Below, piece by piece: positions 11,222 to 22,965 of a stretch of 64,000 nucleotides of DNA (position 1 is its first letter; each line of letters opens with the position of its first letter). A program made the translations under genes and the position numbers. Location: the NCBI GenBank assembly GCA_037178975.1, contig JASJZH010000004.1, forward strand, positions 62,001 through 126,000. The letters run 5' to 3'. The notes under the pieces were generated by a model. That model had not been told where the DNA came from and ran no database searches. It saw only the letters and a list, made by a program, of their open reading frames with translations. This stretch comes from Oscheius tipulae (Eukaryota; Nematoda; Chromadorea; Rhabditida; Rhabditidae).

Positions 11222-12201
11222 ATGAAAGCTTTTCTCGTTTTCTCGCTCCTTCTTCCTTTTGCCGTAGCTCAACAGACATGTTCTTCTGGATGGACTTCGG
11301 CTCCAGGAGGACAGTTTGTAAATCTTTGTTTGAAGGTGAGAGACAGAGAGACAGAGGGACAGAAAAACGGAGAGACAGAGAGACGCAAATAAGAGTTTTT
11401 TGATACCTCGGACTCAATAACCGCGAGAATGCCTATAATCGCTGCAAAAGAGCCGGTGGAAGGTTGGTTCAATCCCTCTATTCCAACGACAACTTCGCTT
11501 TGGCGACTTTTGCCGGTGGAGACTACTGGCTGAAATGACCTGCATAGGATCTTATTCGCATTATTACGGAGTGGTAGTGACGAATTGTTTGGTTGGCTGA
11601 TTCTACGTCCCAGTACGGATTGTCACAGAACAGTAGAATGTATAATAGATGAAATATAATAATGGAGGTGCACGTCCAGTAGTCGGTATCTACCTCTATA
11701 ATTCAACAGGCACAATTCTGACTGCTTCACACAACAAGCACAAGCAAACTGCATTCAATACAGTATGCTGTTGGCTATGCATAGGGCTATAATTTCAATT
11801 AAGTGCCCCTTGAGGGTGTTGGGTATGGAGGCTACTCAACATTTCTCGACGGCTACTACGAGCAGGGAGACTGGAAGACTGGAAGTCTAAACACTACTGG
11901 TTCGCTATGCTACAAGTATCACGACACTTCGCGACCTGGTCCCGTATAAGGTCGGCCCCTTCGGCTCCAGTGCCTGTATCGGCCTGAACAAGGACAACGA
12001 AGACAATCTGTACATATTTGGTTACCATTTGGGTACAGGAACTTCTGTAAGTGCACTCGAAGACCGTTATTTTTTTTAATAGTAAATCCGACCTACGAGA
12101 ATGGCGGGTCCAGTACTTGCAACGTACGACTGCGTTGCAAGTACTGGACCCGGAGACTTTTTCTGCAAAAGAGCTGCTTGCACTATGTCCAATGCTCTTT
12201 A
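11222..12201 (+). pseudogene. Secreted C-type lectin, probably decayed
   Basis: Exon 11222-11335 encodes a clean signal peptide (MKAFLVFSLLLPFAVA) followed by QQTCSSGWTS, a typical lectin start. After a GACAGAGA-filled intron, FDTSDSIT appears in one frame and AYNRCKRAGGRLV in another, so a frameshift lies between them; a stop follows GGDYWLK. Later pieces (SACIGLNKDNED and TGPGDFFCKRAA before a stop at 12201) are again lectin-like. A 20-bp inverted repeat at 12105-12152 interrupts the last exon. AATAAA at 12212 suggests an old 3' end. Sequencing error could explain one frameshift but not all the breaks. Confidence 0.6.
12105..12152. repeat. Perfect 20-bp inverted repeat in the lectin remnant
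   Basis: Left arm CGGGTCCAGTACTTGCAACG (12105-12124), 8-nt loop, right arm its exact complement (12133-12152). It lies within the last lectin exon, between STCN and TGPGDFFCK, where the family normally has continuous coding sequence. Confidence 0.95.
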
Positions 12202-12211
12202 GTACTCTGGA

Positions 12212-12217
12212 AATAAA
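12212..12217 (+). terminator. Poly(A) signal AATAAA after lectin remnant 2
   Basis: AATAAA 11 nt after the stop that closes the last lectin-like exon; close spacing but plausible. Confidence 0.4.
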
Positions 12218-12445
12218 AGCTTTATTGAATGTCCGCTGCTCATTCAGTACAGGAAAATAGCATAAATTCTCGGAATTAGAGTAGTCTAGCTGCTGAATAG
12301 ACATAGTGGGCGATATCACAATCGGTTTGAAAAAAAATTAAGGGGATTGGATGAAAAATCTAGAGATGACTGAATCTGTACACATATAGGCTCGGGGAAA
12401 TATGTAGCGTGAAGCTAAGAGTTTTTAGTCCGTTTGGTGAGGCGT

Positions 12446-15400
12446 CTAAAAGGTGGACGTGGAGAGGTTGAAAAGGAACTTTTGGAGATTCTCTGCAGTG
12501 ACGCACTTGTCCTCGAAGGTGGAACTACTGGCTACTACCTGGGCTCCAAGGTAGGCAGCATTGTAACGCCACGGAGAGATGTGGACCTAAAGATATTTCA
12601 GTCATCATGTCTCAACATTTCTCTCTGTCATCCTGCTAAGCTCTTGGTTTCTGCCAAGTCTGTTTCCCAAATAGTCCCAGGGACTACCTGGTAAACCAGC
12701 TGAACTTGCTTATATCTTGAGAGACAGAGACAGAGAGACAAACAGAAGAAGGAACGGAGAGACAAAGAGCGTGTCACTGTTGCAGTCGTTTTCATCTTTA
12801 CTTTCGTGCCAAAATAGTTAAGGCCTCCTTCATTGTTTTTTTTTCTATTCGGATGCCACAATCTTCCTGTTTTGTGACTACCTTAAGGAAAGAAATATGC
12901 CCAAAAATGCTCACCTGCGTATGAATAGAGTTGGGAACAATATTGGCCAGCTCCTGTTCTAACTTCTCTGCCAATCCTGGCAGAAGAGAAGCTCCTCCAG
13001 CCAGGAAGATATTCCTGTACAGATTCCTTCGGCTGTCAATTGGGCTCATCTGAACGGCCTCATGGACCAGTTGGTGCAGTCCTTTCGTGTCGAGACCCCA
13101 CTTTTTCGGCCTGAACAAGCCCTCGGTGCAGGTGAACCGTGAGCTGTCGATCTGAAACTTTGTAGTGAGCTGAGTTTCGATATGACAACTACGTTAAATT
13201 TAGTGGGCATCTGGGGAGTGGGATCGAATTGGTCTAAGGAGACGTGGACGTCCTTCACACCGGCCTTTTCTTCCTTTCCGTAATCCTCAGGCACATAGCA
13301 GGCCTAAAACTTTTCTAATCACATCGTTTTTCCGAGACAAAAACATATAAAAATGTTATTTCGGGTAGGAATCTCGTAGCCTAGAACCATTAGAGAAAAA
13401 CTGATAGAAACGTTAGAAAGGCAAGGGTGTAAACAGGCTCTGACACTCGATAACCTACATTTTGATGGGAGATCTGAAAATTTCGCTGTCTCCATGTCTC
13501 TCTGTCTCTCTATCTGTCTGTCTATCTATCTATCTGTCTGTCTGTCTCTCTGCCACTCTGTCTCGTTGTCACTCGTGTCATACTCTATAGGCTCCCAAAG
13601 AGAGAACCCACCTGTTCCATAGCATATCTCAGAATGAGCTTCTCAATTGGGCTCTGGAAGCTGTAGAGTCCCTTGTTGGCAGCACAGAGATCTTTCCTCA
13701 ACGCCTCGCGAATCTGCGTCGCTCCGTAAGGAATAGAACAGATGGCCGAGTCAACAACGTAGCCATCGATGACCGGGACAATGTTCAGTCGATCCCCGAT
13801 ATCCACCACGACTCCAGTTGTTACGTCGTAGGCATAGAGAATAAGGGAAGGTTGGCGGGTGATGGCGGCTCCCTACAATGTTTGGCCTCAATTTTCAAGT
13901 GAACCAAAAGTTTACCTGAAACCTGATGTCCTGAAGGGCGATTGAGAGTAGCTCGCTGATAAGAACAATAGGGATATTTTGAGGAATCGACAGCAGAACT
14001 TTGTACTTAGTCGGATCAATGTTCAGATCATGCACGACTTTGCTCATGCAGGCTCTGACTACCTCCTGATCCATGGTATACCTCTCCACAGCGGGATCAG
14101 ATGCCTGGATTGGACGGACGAATTCGCCTCGATGTCGCACTTGGGGAGTGAATGCGTTCTCTCCGACAATTATCCTACCATCATCCGTCTTGACTCCGAT
14201 GGCTGGGAAGAAACTCTGGGGCAGGGAAGGTTCCTGGGTCAGACGACCGCCTCGAACCGAGCAGGACCCGATTTCTATGATGATGACTCTCTCGTTCAAG
14301 TGATCCATTGTCCGAAGGACCGGCTTCACATAGGCGTCAATTTGTGAAGAAGCTGAGTGGGAAAGGAGAGCTTGACGCCATTTGTCGAAGACTGCTGACG
14401 GTACCCTAAAATTTATATCTGCCTATGTGTCTCACTGTCTCTTGCTCTCTGTCTCTTTTCAACTGTTTCACCCCACTTCCCACTCCAGCAATCAGCAAGC
14501 GGAAAAAACATCTTCCCAAATCTTCAAAACAGAAATTGTCGTAAATCGGTCCAAAGAAAACAAATGCGAACCTCAACAAAATTCGGATTTTGTCTTTTCC
14601 TCCGTGCACGATGAGAGTTCTTTCTTCACGATTAGCATCCACATCACAGCCAGAGAGAACAATTTCTTCTGCTGGAGCATCATCAGCACCGTGACTCTGA
14701 AAAGAAAACCGGTTTCGGAAACTATCGGCTGCTTCTTACCGCAAAGACCTGTAATCTGCCCTCCTTTGCCCTCATGTACTGGCTCTTCCATTCTCTTTCC
14801 AGCTCGGCTAGGGTATTTGTCTCTTGTGACGGGACCTCGACATGTCCCTCCATTGTGAAAAATCTATTTCTTTTCGTCTCAATTCGTGGCTCGTAATTGA
14901 CCTGAAATGAGGAAATTCTGTAGGCTCTATTCGTCAAAAAACCTCATATAGAGCCCGGACCAATGGACGAGGATCCCAGTCCCGAAGAACGGCGTTTTCC
15001 TCGCCATTCATCTTCTCAATTCCATTTGGAAGATGGCCATTGGAGGTGGCAAAATCCACGTCCGGCATTATCTAAAGGATTGGTAAAATCGATAAAAATA
15101 GGGCTAGGTACCTTCAACTTCTGGTTGTCGAAACGGATGTTGTTCTCGTAGGTTTTTACTGTCCAGGATCTGGAAGAATCTGGTTGTGGAGATGAGACAG
15201 AGAGTTAGAGGCAAAGACAGAGAGATAGACTTACCGCCGTCCGCTTCCGTTTCTCTGTAGCGGAGTAGGCTCCTCTTCGACAGCAGCAGTCGATTCTCGT
15301 ACGTCTTCAACCTAAAACAATCACTTGTCTTCCATCTTTCAGCACCCTTCGCACCTCGATGAGTTTAGCTTCAGGCTGGAAATCAACAACGACTTGTTGT

Positions 15401-18400
15401 ACTTCGACGGGAGTAGGCGGTGCTGCGCTGAAATCTTTTTGCTGTCATAGAATCCGAAAGAAGGCAGACATAAACTTTAAGTGTGCCTAAATTTGGGAGG
15501 CTGTCAACAGGGTGATAAACATGGAAATATTCTGGCTTGTGGACCAGAAATCAGACCCGGGTGTAAACATTTAAATGAGGTTCCGGGCAGTAGAATCCGA
15601 GTAGGGGAGAAAATTCAGGTGGTGTAAACAGTGAAAAAATGCATCCCGACTTCACTCTCAAGTACACAAACAGCTATTGATTGAACGGCCTGCTGCCGGC
15701 TGGCTGTCTCTCTCTCTCTCTCCGACAAACGCACAACACGCACACATACTTGAAACAGATGACAAAGTAAAGAGAAAGTAAGGTACTAATTGAGGAAAGC
15801 TGAAAAAGCTTTTTGGCCTTGACTCGAGCCAAAGATGGCAAGTCAAGAGTTATCGAGAGATCAAATTAGCAATTAGGTTGTTTTTAGAACGTCCGCAGTA
15901 CAGACTCTGCACAGAAAGTTTTTTTGCCGTACCCTGAATGGTATGAGATGTTGACTGGGATAGATTAGCGCTTGACAGGTTGGGAAAGTATCAGAACAAG
16001 GAAACCAGCTAGAAGAGTTCGAGTCCACTCTAACCAAAGAACCTTCTACCAACTAAACTGACGAAGGCGTTCTCTTTTTTCTGTCTCTTGGAATGGGTGC
16101 CAGATGTTGTCTCAAGCTAGGGCCGGGAGCAAATGTAAACACTCCGGCAGCAGGAAGCAGCCAGTTAAATGACACCGAAACAGAGCTAAATGAGCTCCAA
16201 AACTGTTCTCGAAAATCGTTTGAAACTAACAGGATAGGGGCCGAGCCTTGGAGACATAAAAGATGCATGGCAAAGGAAATGGAGGGACAGGGCATGGAAA
16301 AAGAGACAGGGAGACAGAAAATGGCACAAAGCTGCCTTCAAAAGCCTCTGCAGACAGGAAACACTTGTGCAGATGTTATTCATAATTGCGGGAAAGGGCC
16401 TTGGCTGGGGGCCCTCTGAAACATTGAGAACCAAAAATCAATTTCATGGCAAATTTTGGACAGAAAACGGTCGAAAGTCATAAATGGCTTGGACAAACAG
16501 GCATGTGTCTATTTACCAGAAACGGGCTCCCCCCATCGACAATATTGCGTTTCTCCTTCTCTTTCCCGCTCTCGCGTTCGCTCTCGTGTTGCATGGCTGA
16601 TGTGCCTCACCTCCTCCGCCAGAGAGCAAATTGTAAACATATTTACAGTTGGAAATTTGAGATTTCGCGGTACGCGAATTATGAAAAATTATAGAAAAAA
16701 AGTAAGAAATTGGCAGAGAGATAGTGAGACAGAGCTAAGAACAGATTTGCAAAGTATAGTCCAACGTCCCCAGGTCTTGCTTGGTGACGTCGCTATCAGC
16801 GGAAGAGAGTTGGCGGCAGTTACTAAGCTGCCCAGATTATCGCCTCATAACCCTCGAAGCCAACACATAACAAGCAAATCGATAGCCCAAGACAACAGGA
16901 AAGAGTCTAATCAAAAAAGAACGGAAGACTAATGAAATATGCTAGGAGGCGCATCATTGCCTTCTGCGCTCCATTGTTTGCTTCGTGAGAAGAAGAGGGC
17001 CAGGAGAGAATTAGCAAGGGCGACTAGAGAATATATATTTGCGAAGGATCAGTCGGAATCTGACCGTTCTCTGTCTTTTTTTTACGATCGTCCATGAAGC
17101 AATTGGAAAAACTATTGCGAGAGGCTATCTTATGAATCTTTGTGGGAAGGGAACGTCTTTCGATCAATGCGAGCTGATTACAAATTGAAGAGGGCAACCG
17201 CGCAGAGAAAGCTGAATTTTTCATGATCGAAACATTAGTCAGAGAGTTCGAACGGGAAGAATGTTTACTGTCCACTGCGTACAATAGTCGTTGTATAGAG
17301 AGCGCAATTGTTGGAGGCTCGGAAGGAACTAGTTATGGGACAGGTAAAGGGGATAGAGGGAGAGGTTGACCTTCGATAATCGTGGCTTAGAGGGTGGAAG
17401 AGGAAAGTTTTCAGCAAGTAAACGAGACAGAGAGACAGACAGAGACAAAGTACGGAAGCAAATAAAAATATAGAAAAAAATAGTGAAAGAGAGTAAAAGA
17501 ACTAGTGAGAAAATTGGAAGAAAGCCCATGCTGCCTGGAGTAAAAGGGTGCTGTTTAGGCGGGACTAACAGAGGCGGAGTTCGGCAAGAGTGCATTGGCC
17601 TCTCTCACTTCCACCAGCCGTCTCTCTAAAGGGGTCATCTCGGCTGGCCACTCGGGATGACCAGCCGGGGGCAGAGACCCTTCGGATCGATCCCGCAGGC
17701 CACAAACACACACACATCTATTCCCCTCTAGGCCGGCAACACTACCTAATTGTTCTAATTCACTCGAGCAGACCCAAAGCTGGCGAGAGTTTAAAGTAAC
17801 TCGATTTTTTTCCGAAAAAAAGAACAAAAAACGGAGGAGACGAATAAACACATTAAGTTTGTCTCGGAGGCTGATTTATGCTTGCCAAACTCCGGCAGGA
17901 CTCGCTTTTTTTTTTAGGTTGGCGCCGAGTTTCCGCAGCTCAATTCAGCTCCCTTTTGGAGTTGTCAAAGCGCAATGAAGGGGACAAGGTTTGCAGGGAA
18001 GTGACCTTACCTGGTTGGAACGGCTCCAGCCCCGATTCGAACACTGGCCACAGGAGTTGAGGCGGGTGTTGATCTGAAAGCAGTGGTAGAGAAGCAGAGA
18101 AACAGAGAGACAGAGAAATAGAGAGATAGATAGACTGAGGTTACCTGACCACAGTTCTCGATCCGATAGTTACACTAGCGGCAGAAGTGGATGGGCTCTC
18201 CTGGCTTTTTTCCCTAAAGAAGAAAATTACAAAAACAGGAGTCAGATCCTACAGAGTGACAGAAACTCCTCCACCAATACTAGCAGTATAAGATGTGTCC
18301 TGATGCCTAGAAACACAATAATGCTCCCTTTTGAGCGAACTCACATAGTCTTGTTGAGAGTCCTATGTACGGTCCTCCTCGGCTGGGAGGATTCATCTTC

Positions 18401-21400
18401 TACATGGCTGCTGGATTTTGGAGGTGAAGCTGTCAGAGCCACTCCACTTCTGATTTCTTGCAACTAACAGTGAAAAAGTCAAAACTCACCCAATCTGAAC
18501 TTCTCCAGTCCTTCTTCGACTATTGGTTCGACTTCTCTGAGGAGAGGGTGTGGTGCTGACTGGTTGACTCTTCACTGTGGCCTCGTATTCCTTTCTCATC
18601 TCGAGCACAGATTTCCTACGGTTCGAGTTCTCCTGAAACAATGATAATGATACGGTTGATTCTCTGATTACGTCTTCATTCACTTCTGTAGCAGGTGGAC
18701 CGACTGGAGCCACCCCGGCCCCGATCGTTGTTCTTCGAAGTTTGACTTGAGGTTCGGGAACATTCTCGTATTTCTGGAATGGAATTTTTTTTAGGAACGG
18801 AGACTGCCTGTCTCTCACTCTCAAGGGTCGACAAATCAGAAAAGAAGTAGATTTGTTGTAGAGGACGGTTGAGAGGCAAAAAGTGACCCAATATGGCCTT
18901 TTGAAGAAAAATGAATCACGCGGCCGAGTTCAAGAGCCATCGAAAATCTTGGAATCGCGTAGAAAAACGTATTTTTTCATCTGCGGGGATCGAACTGGTC
19001 GTTAGATAACTGGACGAGAGTGATAGCTGGTAGGTGACGTGTGAAGGATTTTTGGAGATGCTATGAGTGACCCCGCTTCGATCTAATGGCCTAGTGGTTA
19101 CCGCATTCGCTTGGAGTTCAAATGTCACCGAGGGTTGTTGGTTCGAATCGCGCCGAGACAAAACTTATTGTTTTCCAACCTTTTACCTGGGGGCTTTCGA
19201 GGATGCTGATCCCGAATCCGTTCAGGCTCGAAATAAAATAAAAGTAAAATGAGTTAGACAGATTCTCTCATATGCTTCAAAAACCGACCTTGGTTACCAT
19301 TGGGCTGTCTCTGATGGTTTCCAGTCTCACAGTAGCTGCCGTTCTCTGGTATGGCCTCACTTCAGTCCTCTTAACGGTCGTGTATCCCGGCAGAGGTGGA
19401 GCATTTCCCTTTTCGAACATCTTCCGCCTCTCAGCCACAAAGCCACTCTGGTAGAGTTCAATCGGTGAGCTGGGTGTCTTGACTTCCGAAGAGACGACCC
19501 TTTCCACTGGGGACACCGGATTTCTGCTCGGAGAATCATACTTTACTTCCAGATGGAGATCAGCTGGTCGAGCGTAGTGGCGCTCTGAAAATGACTGCGT
19601 CAAAAAAGGAGGGTCTTATCAAGAAAATACGTAAACAGTACGCAAGAAGAGCTTAGCTTATCATACTTTACTTTTGTGTCAGTCCAACGAATTCCGATCA
19701 TAGTTTTCAGACAGTACACGTTACTGATTGAGAGTGATTGGAAGTCGAGAGGCAGGCACAACAAGTTACCAGAAATTTTATCAGGCTACAAGCAGGAACA
19801 GAACTAGTGGCATCAGTCCAAGGACTAGGAGAAATGCGACAGGGATCAAAAACAAAGTGTCTAGGACGGAAAATTCCGCCTGGAAATAGGATTGCAAGAA
19901 AGTTTTTCTACCAGTCAGGACGATGTTGGCAGTCTCGTGACGATGAACTGGTACGGGAGAGACGGACGCTGAGCGAGGAGAGGCCAGTGGAGAAGGAGGA
20001 GCCTTGAATACATGTCCTCGTGGAAGATTTCTTTTCTGTCCTCACCTGAACCTTCAATGGAGTGGGAGAAACTGAGATGGATCTTGGCGATCCAAGAGGC
20101 GAGGAAACTTTGACGAAAGGCGAGTTTGGTGGAATGTATTCGTCCAAAATTTTGCTCTTTGGCTGAAAATGAAACTTTTTTGAAGTGGCAAAGAAACAGC
20201 GAAACAGCGAAGCCTGTTTCAGAGAAACAGAGTGTCAGAGAGACATAGAGACGGAAAGACGAAATGACAGAGACAGAAGACAGTGAGACAGGCGGACAGA
20301 GAGAAGAGTGAGACAGAGACACTGAGATGGACCCTACTCACCGATTCAAGCTCATCTTCACTCCAATGATTGATTCTGCTCATTCGACGAATAGCCAGAG
20401 TTGTTCGGGCGGTCTGTTGGTCGACTGGCGAACTTAGTTGCACGACTAAGTTTTGAGCCTCCTCATACTGATTCTTGTCATAGGCTCGGTATTCGGTCTC
20501 TGTCACTCCATTGTTGGTCACAACCGTGGTCGGAGAGTTCAAAACCGAAGAGTCGACTGTCTCTCCTTTGTCCCACTGGGCCTGACGGGCAGCCAAGTCT
20601 TCCGGGTAGAACTTCTTCTGTAGCTTGTTGAAAGTCGGCGATCCGACGTAGGGTTTCACATCGCGGAGAACTTGTCTCTCAGAAAACTCTGGGGTGCGCT
20701 CCAGAATTTCGTGATTGCAATTCTCGTCGAAATCTAAAAGTATCTTTGCTAGAAATAAATTCTAAAGACTTACCGTATTCTTTACGTCTTGGAGCTATGA
20801 TCTTGTCATAATGGGGCTCTTCAGAATGAGTCTCGAACTTGTTCTTGATTGTTGAGAACTGGGATACTGAGGAGATTACTAAAAGTTTCTGGTCGTGGTC
20901 TTGTCTCTCTGTCTCCCTGTACCCACCTTTCTCCGCAATATTCTCTCTTGCCACCTCAGCATACTCGTTCTGCTTCTCTGCCTGCGCAGCCACGGCATCC
21001 CTCGGTGACTCATAAACATGAGGCTCAGCATATTCTTGACTCTCAATAACATGAACATCGATGTCCTCATAGATATGCTCGTCATCCTTGTACAGATGAG
21101 AATCGCCTCCTACAGCAATCACTGCCGTAGCATAATGAAGATCCGATTGAGGCTCGTCTTTGGCTACCTCGTCGTAGATGGGTTCCTCGTAGACATGATG
21201 GTAGATGGGCTCTTCTTCATGATGAACAAGTTCCTTGATGGCTTCCCCAACATGGATGAGTTTTGTCTTGAAGACTTGATCGAAAGAATCGGCATTGTGC
21301 TCATGGTGAGAACTAGGAGGCTGAACGACGGTTGACTCATTGATATGGTCCTGGAATGAGTTTTGTCAGATTTGGAAAAGTCAGAGAGACAGAGAGATAG

Positions 21401-22965
21401 AGTGACATGTACTCACTGCATGGCTATGAGTGTCCGGTTCAGCGTACAGATGACTCTCGGTTTCTGTAGCGGAAAGTTCACTAGGAGCAGCGTAGTACGT
21501 CTCATGTGCTCTCGAGCCAATAGTTTGATGGAAGCTCTGATCAAACTGGACATCATGAAGGCTTCTTCTGGATCCTTTCGCAAAGACAGTAATCGGAATA
21601 GGATGGTACAGACTCTGAAAGTTTTTGATTTCAGAAAACAAGACAACCTACAGAAGAAGAGACAGTGATCTCTCCGTTCTCTCCAACCACGACACCTTGA
21701 AGAGAGGGTCTGACACCCATTTGGAGGCGATCCTGACCCAAGTTTTCCATGGTTCTTGACAGAAATGTGTGACCAATGTGGCGGAAGCCGTGACCATACA
21801 AACTGTGATTCGAGTGGTCTTCCTGAAGCAGATTGGCAGAGCTGTCGTACAATCCGGCTACCAAGAGATTGGGCAGAGAATTGTAACGACGGCGCCTAGA
21901 TATCTATGATTTTTCAGTCCAATGGAAAACTACTTTTCGGGGAGATGATCGCCAGTGAAAAAGTAGTGAACCTTGCCTGGAAGTTCGACGGACAGGTCGA
22001 AAGGTTCCTGGTAACTGAACAGATGGTCACCAACTCGCCAGATTGTAGAAGTTAGAGTTGAGGACTTTTCCTGAAAGACAGGAACGCTTTGATTGTCTGA
22101 GCAGTTTTGAAAATGGCTGTCACTGTCTCTGTTTCTGTCTCTAAAGCAGCAGAGTCTATGAAAAAAAGGAACTTCAATAAAACGAATGCCATTGAACATC
22201 GATTTTCCTCTCCAGCTATCAGCCTCGTGTGAGAATTGCCTTGCAAACAGAATAAAAAGTCCTCGTTCATTCTTGAACTGTGCATCGTCTCGAAGACCCT
22301 TACCTCTGTCTCAATTTTAATGTCATGCTCCCATTGATGGTATTCGGCGGGAAGACACTTCTCCAGCTCCTCAATTGTTGTCTTGTCATCTTCAGCCACA
22401 TCGGCCTTTCTTCCTTCAACCGTCTCGTGCCATTCGAGACGGACAGTTCCCTCACTGAAATTTCAGACTTGTCTCTGTGAACCACCCGATCTTACTCTAT
22501 TTCTTCCTCAGCGTAGTCCGTTTTCTTAGGGAGAGAAGGGTTGACAGAGTGCTAAGCTTTGTGTTATTACTGTAAAGAGGACAACTAACGGCTCGATCTT
22601 CTCTTTGTTCCACATAAACGCGAGTGAGGGAACGACTTCGACGACCAGAGTGCTGTAAAATGGTTTCTGCAGGGATACATAAAGACAGGAAGAAAGTGAG
22701 AAAGAGAGGTACAGAGACAGAGAAACAGTGTGACAGAGAGACAGAGAGACAAAGAGACAAAGAGACAAAGAGAGGCTCACCAGACTGAAGAACCGATCTT
22801 TCTTCATCATTGTCACAGCATAAATGTATCTCTTGATAAGATGGTCTCCACCCTAAATTTCCTTTTGGTTAGGTTTTCTCCAAAAACGACCTCCTTTGTT
22901 GCTTCCAAGCAATGTCTTTTTGACTGAAGCACAGCAGCATCCAACTCTCGACGTGCTTCCTCCAT
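12446..22965 (-). CDS. Large protein with PH domain and C-terminal actin-related domain (about 1613 aa)
   Basis: Thirty exons keep phase throughout and sum to 1614 codons; 5' part 22891-22965, 22781-22852, 22586-22666, 22496-22524, 22304-22454, 21934-22070, 21652-21895, 21417-21614, 20927-21350, 20774-20866, 20342-20733, 20046-20162, 19912-20002, 19289-19584, 18501-18773, 18345-18463, 18253-18306, 18145-18213, 18011-18073; 3' part 15355-15427, 15235-15311, 15112-15169, 14943-15071, 14740-14901, 14572-14696, 13916-14405, 13612-13872, 13193-13303, 12915-13151, 12446-12586. The first two thirds is low-complexity, with Tyr/His/Glu-rich and Ser/Pro-rich parts. The PH-like domain runs from RNRFFTMEGH to FDKWRQALL. 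The actin-like domain follows: VVVDIGDRLNIVPVIDGY, FLAGGASLLPGLAEKL, then YLGAQVVASSSTF. The first ATG (22965) is a guess; an upstream exon to about 23100 is possible. No named homologue was recognised. A role at the cortex or cytoskeleton is inference. Confidence 0.85.
15428..18010 (-). other. 2.6-kb intron of the PH-actin gene
   Basis: By far the longest intron of this gene, separating the N-terminal part from the exons leading into the PH and actin-like domains. Open frames inside (for example 16446-16932 on plus and 17555-17851 on minus) match no family and lack consistent splicing. It could hold an internal promoter for a short PH-actin form, which is inference only. Confidence 0.5.
18825..19262 (+). 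mobile_element. SINE family 1, copy 2
   Basis: Fills most of the intron 18774-19288 of the PH-actin gene. The plus tRNA-like module is clear: CCTAGTGGTTACCGCATTCG, then GGTTGTTGGTTCGAATCGCG (19089-19159). The minus module is around 18990-19035. The head AAATCAGAAAAGAAGTAGAT and tail GTAAAATGAGTTAGACAG match copies 4 and 5. Confidence 0.8.

Noticed and set aside
16446-16932. Open frames in the large PH-actin intron as a nested gene.
   Set aside because: No domain, no consistent splice chain, and composition like the surrounding intron.
19089-19160. Possible functional tRNA gene with good box A and box B.
   Set aside because: The same sequence with the same flanks recurs at several sites, so it is the SINE module; the cloverleaf pairing is poor by eye.
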